Origin: Acanthosoma haemorrhoidale
Taxonomy: Eukaryota > Arthropoda > Insecta > Hemiptera > Acanthosomatidae
Direction of reading: 5' to 3'
Length of the DNA stretch: 64,000 nucleotides
Assembly (NCBI GenBank): GCA_930367205.1
Contig: OV884013.1
Coordinates: 116,832,869-116,896,868 of the forward strand
Shown piece by piece: positions 33,575-45,440 of the stretch. The position numbers and the translations under genes are program-made. The number at the start of each line of letters is the position of its first letter. Position 1 is the first letter of the stretch. The notes beneath the pieces are model-generated. The model ran no database searches, had not been told where the DNA came from, and was given only the letters and a program-made list of their open reading frames with translations.

Positions 33575-33763
33575 TTCAAACTGAAGGTGAGCTCCATCAC
33601 CTGGCATTATATTAATTTCATTTTTTACCACAACCAGTATTGTTAAGTAAGCCAACCTCCTTCTTCAAATGCATCTGCACATAGCAGAAAGAGGAGAAAT
33701 TATTTTGTTCATTGATTTTGTCATATTTTCACATGAAAAAAAAAAACAAAAAAAAAAACACCA
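33575..33763 (+). mobile_element. LINE-A2 3' UTR with poly(A)
   Basis: GAAGGTGAGCTCCATCACC is followed by the A2 tail with GCATCTGCACATAGCAGAAA and an interrupted A-rich tail (33738-33760). The next LINE begins immediately after this tail. Confidence 0.82.
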
Positions 33764-34430
33764 AGGGGACAATCGTAATAAAATACAAAAAGTACGACAC
33801 AGATCTTACCGACTTTCGCACTTGCGGACCTCACTCAATCTGCCGCTGCGTCTTAAACTGATGATCTATAAATGTATCCTCCGGCCAGCTCTGCTGTATG
33901 GTGCCCCGCTATTTACCCACTTGACTGACAATACAGCCAAATGTCTCCAACATTTCCAGAATGGGATCATGCGAAAAGTGGTCCGACATATCTCTCTCGA
34001 GAGGTTCAAGAACGCTGACCTGCACCCGTTGCTTGGTATGCCGTTGGTGGGTGAGTTCATCCGCCCGAGACACATGAAGTTTTTGCAGCACCTGACAAAT
34101 CCAGTGTTTAACACTATGACCCCACCACTACCCCTCCCGAATCGATGGCAACAGTCTGTCGGGGAAAATTTAGGTTAAGAGTTAGTATGTAAGTTAGTTT
34201 TTAAGTTTTCTTTTGTTGTGATCAAAAAGGTGAGCCCCATCACCTTGTAGAGTCTTGTCAATGAAACCAAGTACATTGTGTACCATTGTACTTGTATTGA
34301 TTATATATCTTCTATGCCGATTCAGACCTAATGGTACAGGACATATAAAATGTAGTATGTAATTGGATTTGCCTAAGAATCTGTAGTAAATAAAAGTTTT
34401 GTCGTTTTTTTTAAGGGGATTAGGAAAAAA
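33764..34430 (+). mobile_element. LINE-A, best coding copy, A3-type 3' UTR
   Basis: Sense copy, 5'-truncated, inserted at or in the poly(A) tail of the upstream A2 fragment. It carries the last 130 codons of the ORF and the full 3' UTR with GGTGAGCCCCATCACC, ending in A-rich sequence near 34430. No clear target duplication. Confidence 0.9.
33776..34178 (+). pseudogene. LINE-A reverse transcriptase, C-terminal end
   Basis: The frame reads VRHRSYRLSHLRTSLNLPLR, LKLMIYKCILRPALLYGAPL, LTDNTAKCLQHFQNGIMRKV and ends NRWQQSVGENLG, stop at 34176. This is the post-catalytic thumb/C-terminal region of Jockey-clade ORF2 (IYK..LRPALLYG and LQ.FQN motifs). The RT core and endonuclease are missing through 5' truncation. 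Upstream Lys-rich residues in the same frame come from the A2 poly(A) tail and are not part of the protein. Confidence 0.88.
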
Positions 34431-34882
34431 AAAAGGTGAACTACATCAGTAAGAATTGAAAAAAAAATATAACTTATCTGTAATCGTAAATAAAATAAAA
34501 GCAATATCAAGTAACATACGCGAGGCTTCAAAAAACGTCTTCAAGTTGACCAGTAGGGCCCACCATTCTGCTCCCGAGAACCATGTCCTCTTAAGCCGAC
34601 CAATACAAGCTGATGAATATGAGTGGTTCCTTCGAAATGGTGGGATCAAACATCGAAGCATCTACAGCAAGCGGGCAGAAACCTGTCCACTCGGAGCAAT
34701 CTGTTAGGAGACTAAAGGTATTGAGTAGACTTAAAGTAAACAAACCAGCTAACATTGTAGTCCTGATCCCCGATCAACAAACTTATAACAAAACAAACAT
34801 CTATGGAATTATATTGTATACGTCCATCAAGTTAGTAGTTTACTAAACTTTCAAAATTAAAACTAAAAAACAAAACAAAAAA
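34431..34882. other. Unassigned, with a coding-like stretch
   Basis: 34510-34790 is less AT-rich. The frame 34456-34707 contains FKLTSRAHHSAPENHVLLSR and YEWFLRNGGIKHRS, with protein-like composition, but no family is recognised. Confidence 0.35.
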
Positions 34883-35470
34883 TAAAATAAATATTAGATA
34901 CTAATATCTTATAATTTAATAAGTTAACAATTATGAATTGAGCAATTGATTTATCTTAAAAATGTAGGGGGTTTTGCTCAAATAACTTAACAATAAAACT
35001 TTGTACGCTTGATTAGTCTATATCAGGTTTTTTTTCAAGAGGTTTTAAATAAAACAAAACAACTCAACAACTCAAAACAGCTGTTGGTTTCGACTCAACA
35101 CAAATGATAAAGTAAAAATAGATAATTACAGATCTTGGAAGTAATTAGAATATGGTTTCATAATTAATTAATAAAATAAATATTAATATCTTATGATTTA
35201 ATAAGTTAAAAATTAGGAATTGAGCAATTGATTTATTTTAGAAATCTTGGGGTTTTTTTTTTTTTGCTAAAATAACTTAAATAACTGAAATTTAACTAAA
35301 ATAAAATTTTGTACGTTTGATTACTCTATATCAGGGTTTTTTTTTATTTATTTTTTTTTCCCCCAAGGTGTTTTAAATAAATTCTCAAAATTACATACTT
35401 CGACTCACCACAAATGATAAAGTAAAAATAGGTAATTATAGATCTCAGATGTAATTACAATTCGGTTGCA
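34883..35470. repeat. Imperfect tandem duplication, about 290-bp unit
   Basis: 34883-35160 and 35171-35470 are related copies sharing AATATCTTATAATTTAATAA, GAATTGAGCAATTGATTTAT, CAAATGATAAAGTAAAAATA and other blocks, with indels and T-run expansion in the second. No coding potential. Confidence 0.85.
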
Positions 35471-36914
35471 CGAACAACCTAAAATATACATTTAGTGACT
35501 TTTAAAAGAGTAAAGGGTATAATTAGGCTGGACTATGTTTGTATGATTTTAGCAGTATAGATGACTCGTTTGTCGGTTATTATTTCAATGACACAGCATC
35601 TGAGCTATAGCTGTGTGTTTTACATTAAGTGAAATATTGTCCTCTTTCAATCTTTTATTAGGGAAATGTAAATTGACTTTTATCTATTGATGAACTGTTG
35701 GTGATGCTTTAGGCAGTTCTGATATCAATCCGAAACGTCGGAACAAACCATCAATAAATACAATTGGAAGGATGTTCGTGGTTTAATCATATTCTTTCAA
35801 ATAAATTCTCTTTTAAAAACGATTACGAGTATGAGCTTTAGTAAGCGTAGAGAGCACAGATGGACCGGGAACACTGGCACTGATTAGCTCATCCTCTTTA
35901 CGTCGTGATGGGAGAATTTTTTCCGTACGGCCACCAGGATACGGCTGCTGGGCGTCATGGCGACCGGGACCTTGGAACCCTAAGCTATTTCTGTCCTATT
36001 TCAAATCCTTTCATTCTTTTATCGTACAGGCGGCTCATCCTTGTTCGATTTGTTTATCCCAGGCTACCTTTCCACGCTCAGTGCTCCTTGCGTAACCGCT
36101 TCATCTATTCGTATTATCAATAGCGTTGATCGCTCAAATGATAATTGGACAACCAGGTAAAATCTCACAAGCTCCCATTTTGGATATAGTGTTTTCGCTA
36201 CTGGAGATTTCAACGCATGAATTTTTACTCAAATCGTGGACAAAATCTATATTAATAATAAAGCTGTAATTATTGAATTGGGAAAGATTGTATTGGTTAG
36301 GCTTTGCTTGTCGAAATATACCAAATCAGCGAATTTTTTATAAATCGTTTGACAGACACGAGTTCGTATTGTACTTTCCCATCAGTACTGGTACCGGTAT
36401 TGATTCTTTCTCAACCAGTACATGACGTAGAAATATTAATTAAATTAATCACGAAGTAAAAGTGCAGAAAACCTCTGGAGAGATGCCCGAATTTGTGTGT
36501 GTGATTTTGGGCATTTGATTTCTTCATCGGTCTTGGTCACTGAAAAGAATCATAATTAATTTTATCAGTTAAAAGAATCATTTTTGTGAACAATATACTC
36601 TCTACGTATAACGAATATAATGAAGTATTTTCTGGCAAAAAATAGCAAATATTTTTCAATAATTATTTATTAATATTTACAGAAACTGAAGTGGAAATAC
36701 TGCCGAGAAATTGGACATCTCTCGGAGTCTTTCTAACCTCTTAATTTTCTTTGCATACTTTCAAAAATGCAGTTTATATGAAAATTCACAGAAACAAATT
36801 TTGGCCTCTGAATCTGACCTTCAGATCAAATAATGAAATAAAAATTTGGTCTTAACACCGAACACTTCGTTGCCTTCCAGTAAAGTAAAGTAGATTCAAA
36901 TCAATTATTTTTAT
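35471..36914. other. No recognisable gene
   Basis: A GC-richer patch at 35860-36110 is open on plus for 72 codons without a motif. The remainder is AT-rich. Confidence 0.45.
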
Positions 36915-37070
36915 ATATAACTCCTTTATTGTGCTAAAATTACAATCTGCCTTATTAGGTAATAAGTAATTGAGATAACTGTTCTCATTCATAATATATT
37001 TACAATTCATCATTCACTCGCTCATTCATACAGTATTTACAAACAGCCTCCCAAGTCCACATGGTTGCCA
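36915..37070 (-). mobile_element. LINE-B 3' UTR fragment
   Basis: The last ~155 bp of the family 3' UTR (TTTATTGTGCTAAAATTACA variant on plus). It stops at CCACATGGTTGCC. Confidence 0.85.
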
Positions 37071-38154
37071 AAAAATTAAGAAGAAAAAAAAAATTACATT
37101 TTTTCTGAGGATACAAATTTTCGTGCTTATTCTCTTATTATATTTTGTATAGCTTCGACTATCGGTATCTAAAAACAATTAACCATAAGATTAAATAAAT
37201 AGCCTTAAAATAAAACTATAAAAGTATTTATATAAAACGAGTCAAAATTAGTGTGTAGTGTGTATTTAAGTGGGTGTTTGTCTCTCGTTAGTGAGAGTGT
37301 GTAACGAATGTATAAAATATGCGTCCCATAAAAATGTTTTTTGCCACTTAACGAGCTCGTTGAGACCTTATCAAAAGGCCATCGACAGCCTGATGCGGTG
37401 TTGGCGCAGACAACCGGAGCAATCAGTGACTCCTGAAGAACCGTCTTGGGCGGCTGAAGAGTGTAGCCTGGCAATGGATGTTTCATGACTCCGGAGACTA
37501 GAACATGCGTATGTGACTCTGCAGATATCCACCGCTGATTGTGGCTCGTTACCTGGCATTGAGAGCTCCGTGGCATCCTGGGTGTGGTGCCTTCAAAGGA
37601 GTTGCTGCTCGTCATTAGGAGCACCCTCTGTCCTTAAATGGATCATCTCTCCGCCTCTTCCTCTGCCGAGTCTTTAGAGCTTACTGGCACAGGACACGCA
37701 CATCTGCCGGTGTACACCCTCTCCTTAAACCGTGCCAGGATCATCTTTCTCTCAGGTAATTACCTTATTCACTCACAGCTGATTATACTGTCCTCTCAAC
37801 ATTTGTTCCCCATTGTAGCAACCGCTAACTACATAAGATAAATCACCTTATACTCTTTTGTATATACTGTAAATTGGTTATGATATGTTGTAAATTAATT
37901 TAAACAAATGTAAATAACATTACCAAAATATAAGTCATACCAGTGTAAATATTATAAACAATAAAAGACGCAGCTGCGAAACTAGTCAGAGGCCCTTGAA
38001 GGGAGCCTCAGGTAGCGGCTAGGAGGCTGGGTGGGTCCTGGTCTAGAACAGTCAAGCGTCACCGCAACCCTGCGGTTTGGTTGGTCAGAATAAAACCCCA
38101 GATCATTGGCTACTAGAGGCTATATATGCCCCCTAGTTTTAGCCGATAAATCAT
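37071..38154. other. Unassigned, contains one arm of an inverted repeat
   Basis: 37260-37800 is GC-richer and open on both strands (37205-37624 minus, 139 codons; 37270-37488 and 37638-37841 plus), with no recognised domain. GCAGCTGC and neighbouring bases at 37970-37993 match the reverse complement of 38165-38190, making an IR of about 25 bp arms with a 171-bp spacer. Confidence 0.4.
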
Positions 38155-38530
38155 TCTAACTACTGGTCTCTGACTGGTACTTGCAGCTGCACTGATGTTT
38201 CTAGATTTGGCCTTCTTATTTATGAAAACCTCTGCATCTCTCTTCCTTACCTCGCTATGTTTTAGTCCGGCCTCGTCAGACCCCACACTTTCCTAGTGGG
38301 ATTCTCTGTCTTCGTCGCGCTAAAACTAGCACCTCCTTGGGAGAGACCTCTCCCTCGCGGACGACGGTGGCCGTGGCCCTAAATACTTTACCTAGTAGTG
38401 TCTCCCACTCCAATTCAGTCTGCCTCTCTCTAGTTCACACTCTCCTTTGGGATCCGGACGGTTTTCGTCTACCCTCAGATACCGAATGTGAACATATTGC
38501 ACTGTCGAGGCACATACTTATCAAATATTG
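38155..38530 (-). repeat. Dispersed repeat G (copy 2)
   Basis: Reverse-complement partner of 28745-29165. On the minus strand one frame reads AGLKHSEVRKRDAEVFINKK and continues open through SRNISAAASTSQRPVVRM, better preserved than in copy 1. The element extends to the GCAGCTGC inverted repeat at 38165-38190. Unknown family. Confidence 0.7.
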
Positions 38531-41500
38531 AGTCAGATAGTACAGTTGTAAGACCCGTCATGAAGCAATTGTCCAGGTCATAGCCTAATCAACTATCACT
38601 TCGTCACTAGGGCTAGGGTAACTACCCATATTTCATTTTGTGAAGCAGACAAATCAGAGAACATATACCTCGAACTTCCTATGATACATAGTTCTATTCA
38701 GTAGCATTTTTTTTTCTAACCTCTACCAATTGTCAACTTTTATTAAATGGTTGGTCATCAACTGAACCTTCCAATGAGCTACAAATTTTTGGGGCGTTCC
38801 AAATGTTAAACATTTTTCCATCGAAAAAACAAGGCGGTTTGAGCAACCTTAGCGTGTTTGAAAAAAACGTCTGTAGACATTGCGGCATCAAATGGCAACC
38901 AAGAGTTGCCTAATGAATTATTTTTCCACGCATGTAATTAAAAGTTACTTTTTTTTTAGAACATTCATTTTCGTTTCCATGTTGAGCATAATTTTTAAAC
39001 TCTTTTATCGTTTCATCAACCTTTTATCATACTTAACTGTAGGCTAACATAGACAAACTTAATACCTTCTAACACAGCTTAGAAGTATTAAAGCGAATAG
39101 AACAAACAGGAAATAAATCTCAACAATGTTGCTTTGGCGTTGTTTGTTGTGGTGGGAGTTTCATTCTCGTCTCAGTTGGATTGTTGGAGGTCCACAAAAC
39201 AGCAGAACAAACAAAATGGCCGCGTGCATTATAATTAATAAAAAATGTTCCTTCTGCTCTATCCAGAGTCCATTACTACGACCCGAAGACTTTGGAATTA
39301 TTGCGGAAATTTCCAAAAGGAAATTATAGGATTTTCGCTTATACGCGAGTTTTTTTTTTTTTTTAAAGTGATATAAGTCCATTTTTAGCTCGCTTTCATC
39401 ATTTTAGTTACTAAAACTATAATATTTTTTTTTAATCAAAAAATGTACTAAAAAATGCTACTTACAAGAGAAATATGGCTGTTTTAAAACTATTATACTT
39501 CATTACTTTAATGCGAATATAGGCTATTTTCTTGCATATATCGTGCTGTTGCGTCCCAAGATGTAGAAGTATATACAAGGATGTCCTTGCTTAACCTAGC
39601 TCTCTGACACGCTACCATTCCCTCACTAATTAGAGTCGCTAATTCTCATTCTGTATAATTTCCATTATGATGAAAATAACTTTATTTCTCTCCTTGTTAA
39701 ACTATCCATGCAATAGCAGATGCCGATTCTCGATTGTAAAAATAGATTGATCGATCGTTGTTGCGTACTATCGATTGTCGTATGGTCATTTCTAAATTAT
39801 CACTAGTTACAAAAGGCAAAAAAACTCACCGTTGAATCGAAATTTCACAAGTGAAGAGTTCTTAAATTGGCAGGAAATATTTCTTATTTTATTTATTGAC
39901 AGGTAGTAGTCGTTTGCTGAGCTTGATCCCTCACGTAATTTAAGTGCATGTTTACCTTTAACCAGTAGTCATAAAACAATGGGGTTTCTTTTATTACGTA
40001 CATCTGATAATTGTTTCCAAATAGTAGACATTCGTAGAAATCCGCTTAGCAAATATAGTCTTTTATAATTATAGCTATGTGCATATTTCTTGGGCGAAGA
40101 ATTTGTCAAACGCTAGTACTGACAAAGCTAAATTCCTCACGTACATTAAGTGCATATTTTCGTATTTTATTACAATTAAATCATAATTTCCTTTAAAGCA
40201 AGTAAAAGATTAGTTTTTTTAGGTAATTGAGCTTTTTCCAAACATTTGCATTGGAAAATGAACAATAAAGAGACATAAATGTTTCAAATTTCAAAGGGAA
40301 TTTAGGATGCAAATTCAATATATATACGTAAAATCATTTTACGTTAAAAAAAAAATCTATGGGTGATAATTACGATGTTTTGGTTTAGAATTTGACGTGA
40401 ATTACACCGCAACGTTCCCAGAACGGGACGGTTTTATGTCGTACCTGAACTTGGACGAGTAATATTGTGCAGCTTGAAATCCGCAAAATGGGCGATTAAT
40501 GGATCGTGTGGAGTAAACATTAGCGGACATTGTGAGCTAATGGTGCAGTTCTATTCACTAATGGTCAGATTAGCAAACAATCACATTATTCGATGTATGT
40601 CCAGCGAGACTCTAGGTCGACGATGTCTTCCTAGCGTTCGGTGTACACCAGCAGTTCCATAGCCATTATAGAAGAAACAGTACGAGGTGATTTGCACTCG
40701 CTAGCTCCTGCGAAGGCCACAGCCAACCAAAGGACTATCCGGGTCAGAAGCGGTGTCATTATTCTGATGATTAATATTCATCTCATGTGTTGGACACAAG
40801 GCTCGCGGGAGCTGTGGTGGGGATGCTGCTTCTTATTTCCAACCACTTCTTTATTACGTTAGTATTGACAGTCCTGTCATTGGATTCCCCTGAAATTAGT
40901 AAAATTCTATTAAAAAATTTTCCGGAATCCCTTGTCCTGTAGCAAAATTACCTCCCTCCCCCCAACCATCTTGGATCGTTTGTAATAATTGAGTTACTGG
41001 AGAGAGTTCTCTTTCACTGTTCAGTGTCCTGAGCGTCTGTGGTTCTCGTGCTCTCCTTTAGGCTCCAGTGACCTACGTCGAAGTTACTCAAGTCATGAGA
41101 GGTGGGAGATCACCCTGAGGGAAGGTGACTATTCTGTTCTGGAATTGGGTTGATCTCTGAGCTATATACAGAGATAGAAATGCACCATTGAGAATGTGTT
41201 GGAAAGACTGACAACTGCTGAGGTAATAAGCGTGAAGTTTCAATCCACTGTGCTGGCCGGTTTATTTATGTGTAAAACTCATCAACAGTCCGATGTGAGC
41301 CCGAGAGAGTACTAGTTCGAGAGCAAAGGCCAAGAGACACCCCAGTCCCACATGCCAGGTAGTGGTAGGACAGTAGGACAGGAGGACCATGAAAACCAGC
41401 TAACATTTGAAACATGTTGACATACATGGATCTCACTCCAAGTCTAACGCAGAGAGTATCAGCCGTGTGTTAACTCCCACTGCCATTAACATATTGTTTT

Positions 41501-41640
41501 CATATAACGATGCCAAATGAGCGTATTGACGGGCGTGTTCGAATGGACGTCATCAACGCATGGATAAGGAAATGGTATCTAGTTTATTAAAATTATGTAT
41601 GAGTTGATCTTTAACTGCTGTTTATGATAAGTCCTTTGAT
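38531..41640. other. Long stretch without recognised gene or repeat
   Basis: Mostly AT-rich. A GC-richer patch at 40390-40680 carries TAATGG, ATTAGC and ATTAATGG motifs and could be a conserved non-coding element. About 35 bp at 41024-41060 match the LINE-B 3' UTR (GTCCTGAGCGTCTGTGGTTC). 41060-41480 is unassigned. Confidence 0.4.
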
Positions 41641-42437
41641 GTTTCTTTTTTTTTTCTTAGCTCTCTAATTATAAGATTAAGGATGAAGGAAAATTTAGGT
41701 TGAGCGTATCCTTGTACTAGGAGTACCTGATTGAAGGTGGTGTGAGAGAATTAAGGAGTGTGGGAAGCCTCGGTAGAGGTTGGTAGTTGCGGTACAGTGG
41801 TGAGAGTCCACTGGTGGCTGGGCCTAGAGTCCCTCTAGGCATGTATTGCAGTCTTATTTAGTTGGATAGCAGTAATGGGTGCCCGTTTGAGGCTTGTTGT
41901 TGGTGGGCCAAGCACCGTGAAGTCCACCGTTTGGTCTGCTTTACCAGATCTTGAGAGTTGCCATCTTACCGGTAGTGGCGGGGGTGTCATGTCTCGGAGG
42001 AATAGAGGGTTTTCATCGAGTCAAAGAACTTGATGTGTCTTCTTTAGATGGCTTCGGTGATGGTGGGGACCTCGAACTTTTTGTGCACGTCGGGAGCCTT
42101 CATATCACGAAAAGGAGTATGCCAAAGTGCCGTGCGTGTGTTGTTGTTCTGGAAGCTCTGGAGTCGAGTTATTGTGCTGGTGTGTAGGAATCGGAAGAGT
42201 GGTGTCCCAAACAGCAGAGCTGCCCTCAGGACGCTCTTATGTATTAACAGTTTCAGCCAAAGGGGCATAGCCGGGCTTGTGATGAGATGCTAGAGAGTAG
42301 TAAGTCTTACGTACTCTTTTCAACTTCTTCTGCAGGTGTGTGTAGAACGTCATGTGTCTGCCTAGGTTGATGCCTACGTAGCATATGCTGTTGGAAAGTT
42401 TGCATTCAGTCCCGTCTATGGTGAAGCTGGGTGGCCC
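41641..42437 (-). pseudogene. LINE-C, Jockey-like, 5'-truncated
   Basis: The T run near 41645-41658 is the poly(A) tail. The reverse strand encodes LKLLIHKSVLRAALLFGTPL, FRFLHTSTITRLQSFQNNNT and KAPDVHKKFEVPTITEAI, then a long 3' UTR ending ATAATTAGAGAGCTAAGAAA. An 8-bp CCTTTGAT at 41633-41640 and 42437-42444 may be the target duplication. Frameshifts near 42040-42270 and the missing RT core make it dead. Confidence 0.85.
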
Positions 42438-42444
42438 TTTGATA

Positions 42445-43529
42445 CATACACGATTTAGTTATTTATGATCTATTTGTAATAAACGATTTACGAGAGTTTA
42501 ATTTCATTGTTTCACGACAAGCCTGACGTTTTAACGCTACCATATATATATAATTGTATTATAAATATAGGATATGAAAGAGTGTGACAGCCCTAAGGAA
42601 TAAAACTGGCCATAAAGGAGCGAGGGAGTCGTAGAAACCGCCCCTCATGTACCCATCATCCGGGCCAGAAGGAAAGCTGAAACTTATAGGAATAATGAGA
42701 CAAAAGAAAGAGCAGGCAGGGCATTAGCGGAAGGAAATATGCTGAAAGCCTAGTGTAGGTTTTACGACGCTACTTACCTCGGCCCTATAGTACCTCTATA
42801 ATAAGGTTTAAAGCTAAAGGCGGGGGCCTTCTAAATTGTAGCAGTTTATGGTCGACGGGCGACGGTCCAGTTAGGCCGCTATTCTATCCATTCCTATCCA
42901 TATCAATGAAGTGCTAGGATGGAATTTGAATAAATTCCCACTAAACAATATCTGACGGCCTGTGAGGTATATTTAATATAGGCTATTTGAATATATCCCT
43001 AGCCCGAATATTATTTACGCCCGCTGTTAAACGCGGTCGCTTTCCACTACCGATATTTGATAGCTTGTTAATATTCACGGCGCTTTAACCGCCCATAAGG
43101 TCCTCCCGCTTGGCGGATTAGCTTGAGCGCAATTGTGTTTGCCCAAAGTATTAAAGAGGGCTTTGCTTTCACACAGCCACATTACTGGCTGTATCTATTG
43201 CTAGGCTTCCTACTAAGATATGGGGTTAGTATTTTTTTTCTACGCTGGTCGTTGGCTGGTTGACCACGTCATGGGAAACTGCAAGGTAAACATAGGCATA
43301 AGAAGGAAGAGGTTCACATGAAACTGTCCCTGTGCAGTGCATCAATAATGAATAAATAAGATTCTCTGAGGGCTCGTAAAATATCCAAATGCTCTAGCAA
43401 TGTTCTTTTTGGCATTCCTCTACCGTCCATTGTACAGAAGAGTTTTTTTTGCAAGCTTGAACTGTTTTGAACGTAAGGGTTCGCTTGGCAAAATTAGAAA
43501 AATTTCTTATATTACTCAGTCATTTATTT
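42445..43529. other. Unassigned; possible conserved island at 43010-43190
   Basis: 43010-43190 is GC-richer, unrepeated in the window and rich in CGGT/GCGG and AT-core motifs. 42580-42760 is also repeat-free. No ORF. Confidence 0.4.
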
Positions 43530-43750
43530 TTTTCTCCTTCGAGTGAAACATTTATAATATTACACAGTAACAGCAAATGTAAACGTCTAAACAAATTCAC
43601 GTGAGGTCTCTTAAAAATCAAGAATTCCCCAAAGCCAGAAAATTTGCGCCGGTCGAGAGAAGCTGGATGTTGGATTGAGTCGGTTAGCGTTAAAAACTTG
43701 CCAACAGTAAGGCATAAACAATAAACGAAGTGATTAAACAAAGTCAAATA
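43530..43750. repeat. Dispersed direct repeat R4 (copy 1)
   Basis: About 215 bp shared in the same orientation with 45208-45440, including TCGAGTGAAACATTTATAAT, GTAAACGTCTAAACAAATTC and GAGAAGCTGGATGTTGGATT, with several indels. No coding sign or terminal repeats. Function unknown. Confidence 0.85.
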
Positions 43751-44400
43751 TATTTATTTCATTAAAAACAAAAAAAAGAGTTTTATGAAATAGGGTCAGA
43801 GATTATCAATATATGAGATTAGATTAATGACATTTTATTTGTCTCTCTTCTTCCTCTCAGTGAAAGTGGAACGTCAACTATTGCTCCCTGTATTAAAACA
43901 ATAAATTAAAAGTTATATTAAAATGTTAACTCCAAAATAATATAAGACAATCCTTGCCTGGTTGTCCCTTTAATCTAATCTCTTTTATTCCAATTGCGTA
44001 CATTGATTTCCAATTAATGAAATGTAGTTGGTACTTGGGCCTGCCAAGATTTCAAAAGAAATCGTTTGTTGAATGCTTGAACAATTGATACCATTGTAAC
44101 CTAAATATACCGCTTCTTTCATTCGCCTCTATTAGATAGTATTTCTCGAATCTGTGATGAATAAAGTTGCAGTGTCGTGTGATTGTACAATATTTTAGCA
44201 CACCACAGACAACAGTACATTCACAGTTTTTTATTGTATGATATTGCAATTAATATTAATTATTCACGTGAGATAAGAAGGATTTTACAGCCAGGGGAAA
44301 TTGCGGCTAGTAATCATCCCGAGTTTTCTGGTCAGATTCGTAGATTTCCGGATACCGTGTTTGACTTTCACAGCACAAGAATAATGATAAGGTGAAGATA
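43751..44400. other. No recognisable gene
   Basis: AT-rich. Short frames at 44052-44395 have no motif. Confidence 0.45.
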
Positions 44401-44850
44401 AAACAACTTTATTATGATAAAATTACAATCTGCCTCAAAGGGCAATAAGTAATTGTGATAAATGTTTTCATTCGTACCATATTTACAATTCATCATTCAC
44501 TCGCTCATTCATACAGTATTTACAAACATCCCCGAGACCTCCCAAATCCACATGGTTGTCACCTACCATTTATGCGTAAGAGGACGCGTATCTTGGGTCC
44601 CCCACGCTCCTTCGTCAGCCGCATCACCGCATACGAGCCAGCGGAGGCTGACCAAGAGCGCGAGAGCCACATACGCTCAGGACAATGGAGAAGCTGGCCA
44701 TAGCCAGGACTTCCACTGTTACGCATTTATAGCAGGTCACGAGGCCACTGCCGTTTTAGTCTCCGAGGAGGATTATAGGGATGAGTGGTGCAGTTGCAAT
44801 GACTGCGTTAGGGGATTAGGGTGGTTGGATAGGTTACTATGGAATGAACT
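44401..44850 (-). mobile_element. LINE-B fragment: 3' UTR and end of RT ORF
   Basis: Minus-strand copy from the 3' end (AACTTTATTATGATAAAATT) to the VTYPTTLIP-encoding region near 44850. The 131-codon plus frame at 44462-44857 is its antisense and is not a gene. Confidence 0.88.
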
Positions 44851-45207
44851 TCGTTGAGTCGGATCCGTGGGTATTTTTAGCTGGAGCACGGCTCACTCAC
44901 CACTTTGACCTTTCCCTGAGTCATCTCTCTTTGCTCAAACAAGGTCATTTTTTTTTTGTTTCGCTCATGCGATTCTCTGCTCTCGCGATCGGCAAATGGA
45001 ATAAGGAAAACAGAATAAAAAAACGCAAACTAGAGACCTGTGAACTGGAAGTGAGGGCTAGCAGTGAGAGGATCCTCTTGTGCATCCTGGTGATCTGGAA
45101 GTAATGATATGCCGGCTGAAGTCAAGACCACTGAGCTACTAATGATTCTCGCTGTATTAGCCAACCATCGACATCGCTCTCCCTTACGTTACTAAGTCAG
45201 TTATTTT
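44851..45207. other. Unassigned
   Basis: An 86-codon plus frame (44844-45104) has no recognised motif. TAGCTCAGTGG on minus at 45128-45138 matches a tRNA A-box but has no matching B-box or fold. Confidence 0.35.
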
Positions 45208-45440
45208 CTTCTCATTCGAGTGAAACATTTATAATATTACACAATAGCTCGGCAATTGTAAACGTCTAAACAAATTCTACTGGATGTGTGTGTTCAAGCG
45301 AGGGCTCTTAAAAATCAAGATTGCCCCAAACGCCAGAAAATTGCGCCGGTTACGTCGTGAGAAGCTGGATGTTGGATTGAGTAAGTTATCGTTACAAACT
45401 TGCCTAAGGCATAAACAATAAACAAAGTCAAAAATATTAA
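45208..45440. repeat. Dispersed direct repeat R4 (copy 2)
   Basis: Second copy of the repeat at 43530-43750, same orientation, about 1.7 kb downstream, with extra bases in the middle (around 45280-45300). A LINE-B copy lies between the two. Confidence 0.85.

Noticed and set aside
33669..33775. Upstream part of the 169-codon ORF as LINE-A protein
   Set aside because: These codons read through the A2 3' UTR and its poly(A) tail (Lys run), a separate insertion.
37205..37624. 139-codon minus-strand ORF as a gene
   Set aside because: No recognised motif, overlapping plus frame equally open, and start and stop lie in AT-rich flank. Left as unassigned.
44462..44857. 131-codon plus-strand ORF as a gene
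   Set aside because: It is antisense to LINE-B 3' UTR and recurs wherever that UTR occurs.
45128..45138. tRNA A-box (TAGCTCAGTGG, minus)
   Set aside because: No B-box or foldable tRNA follows.
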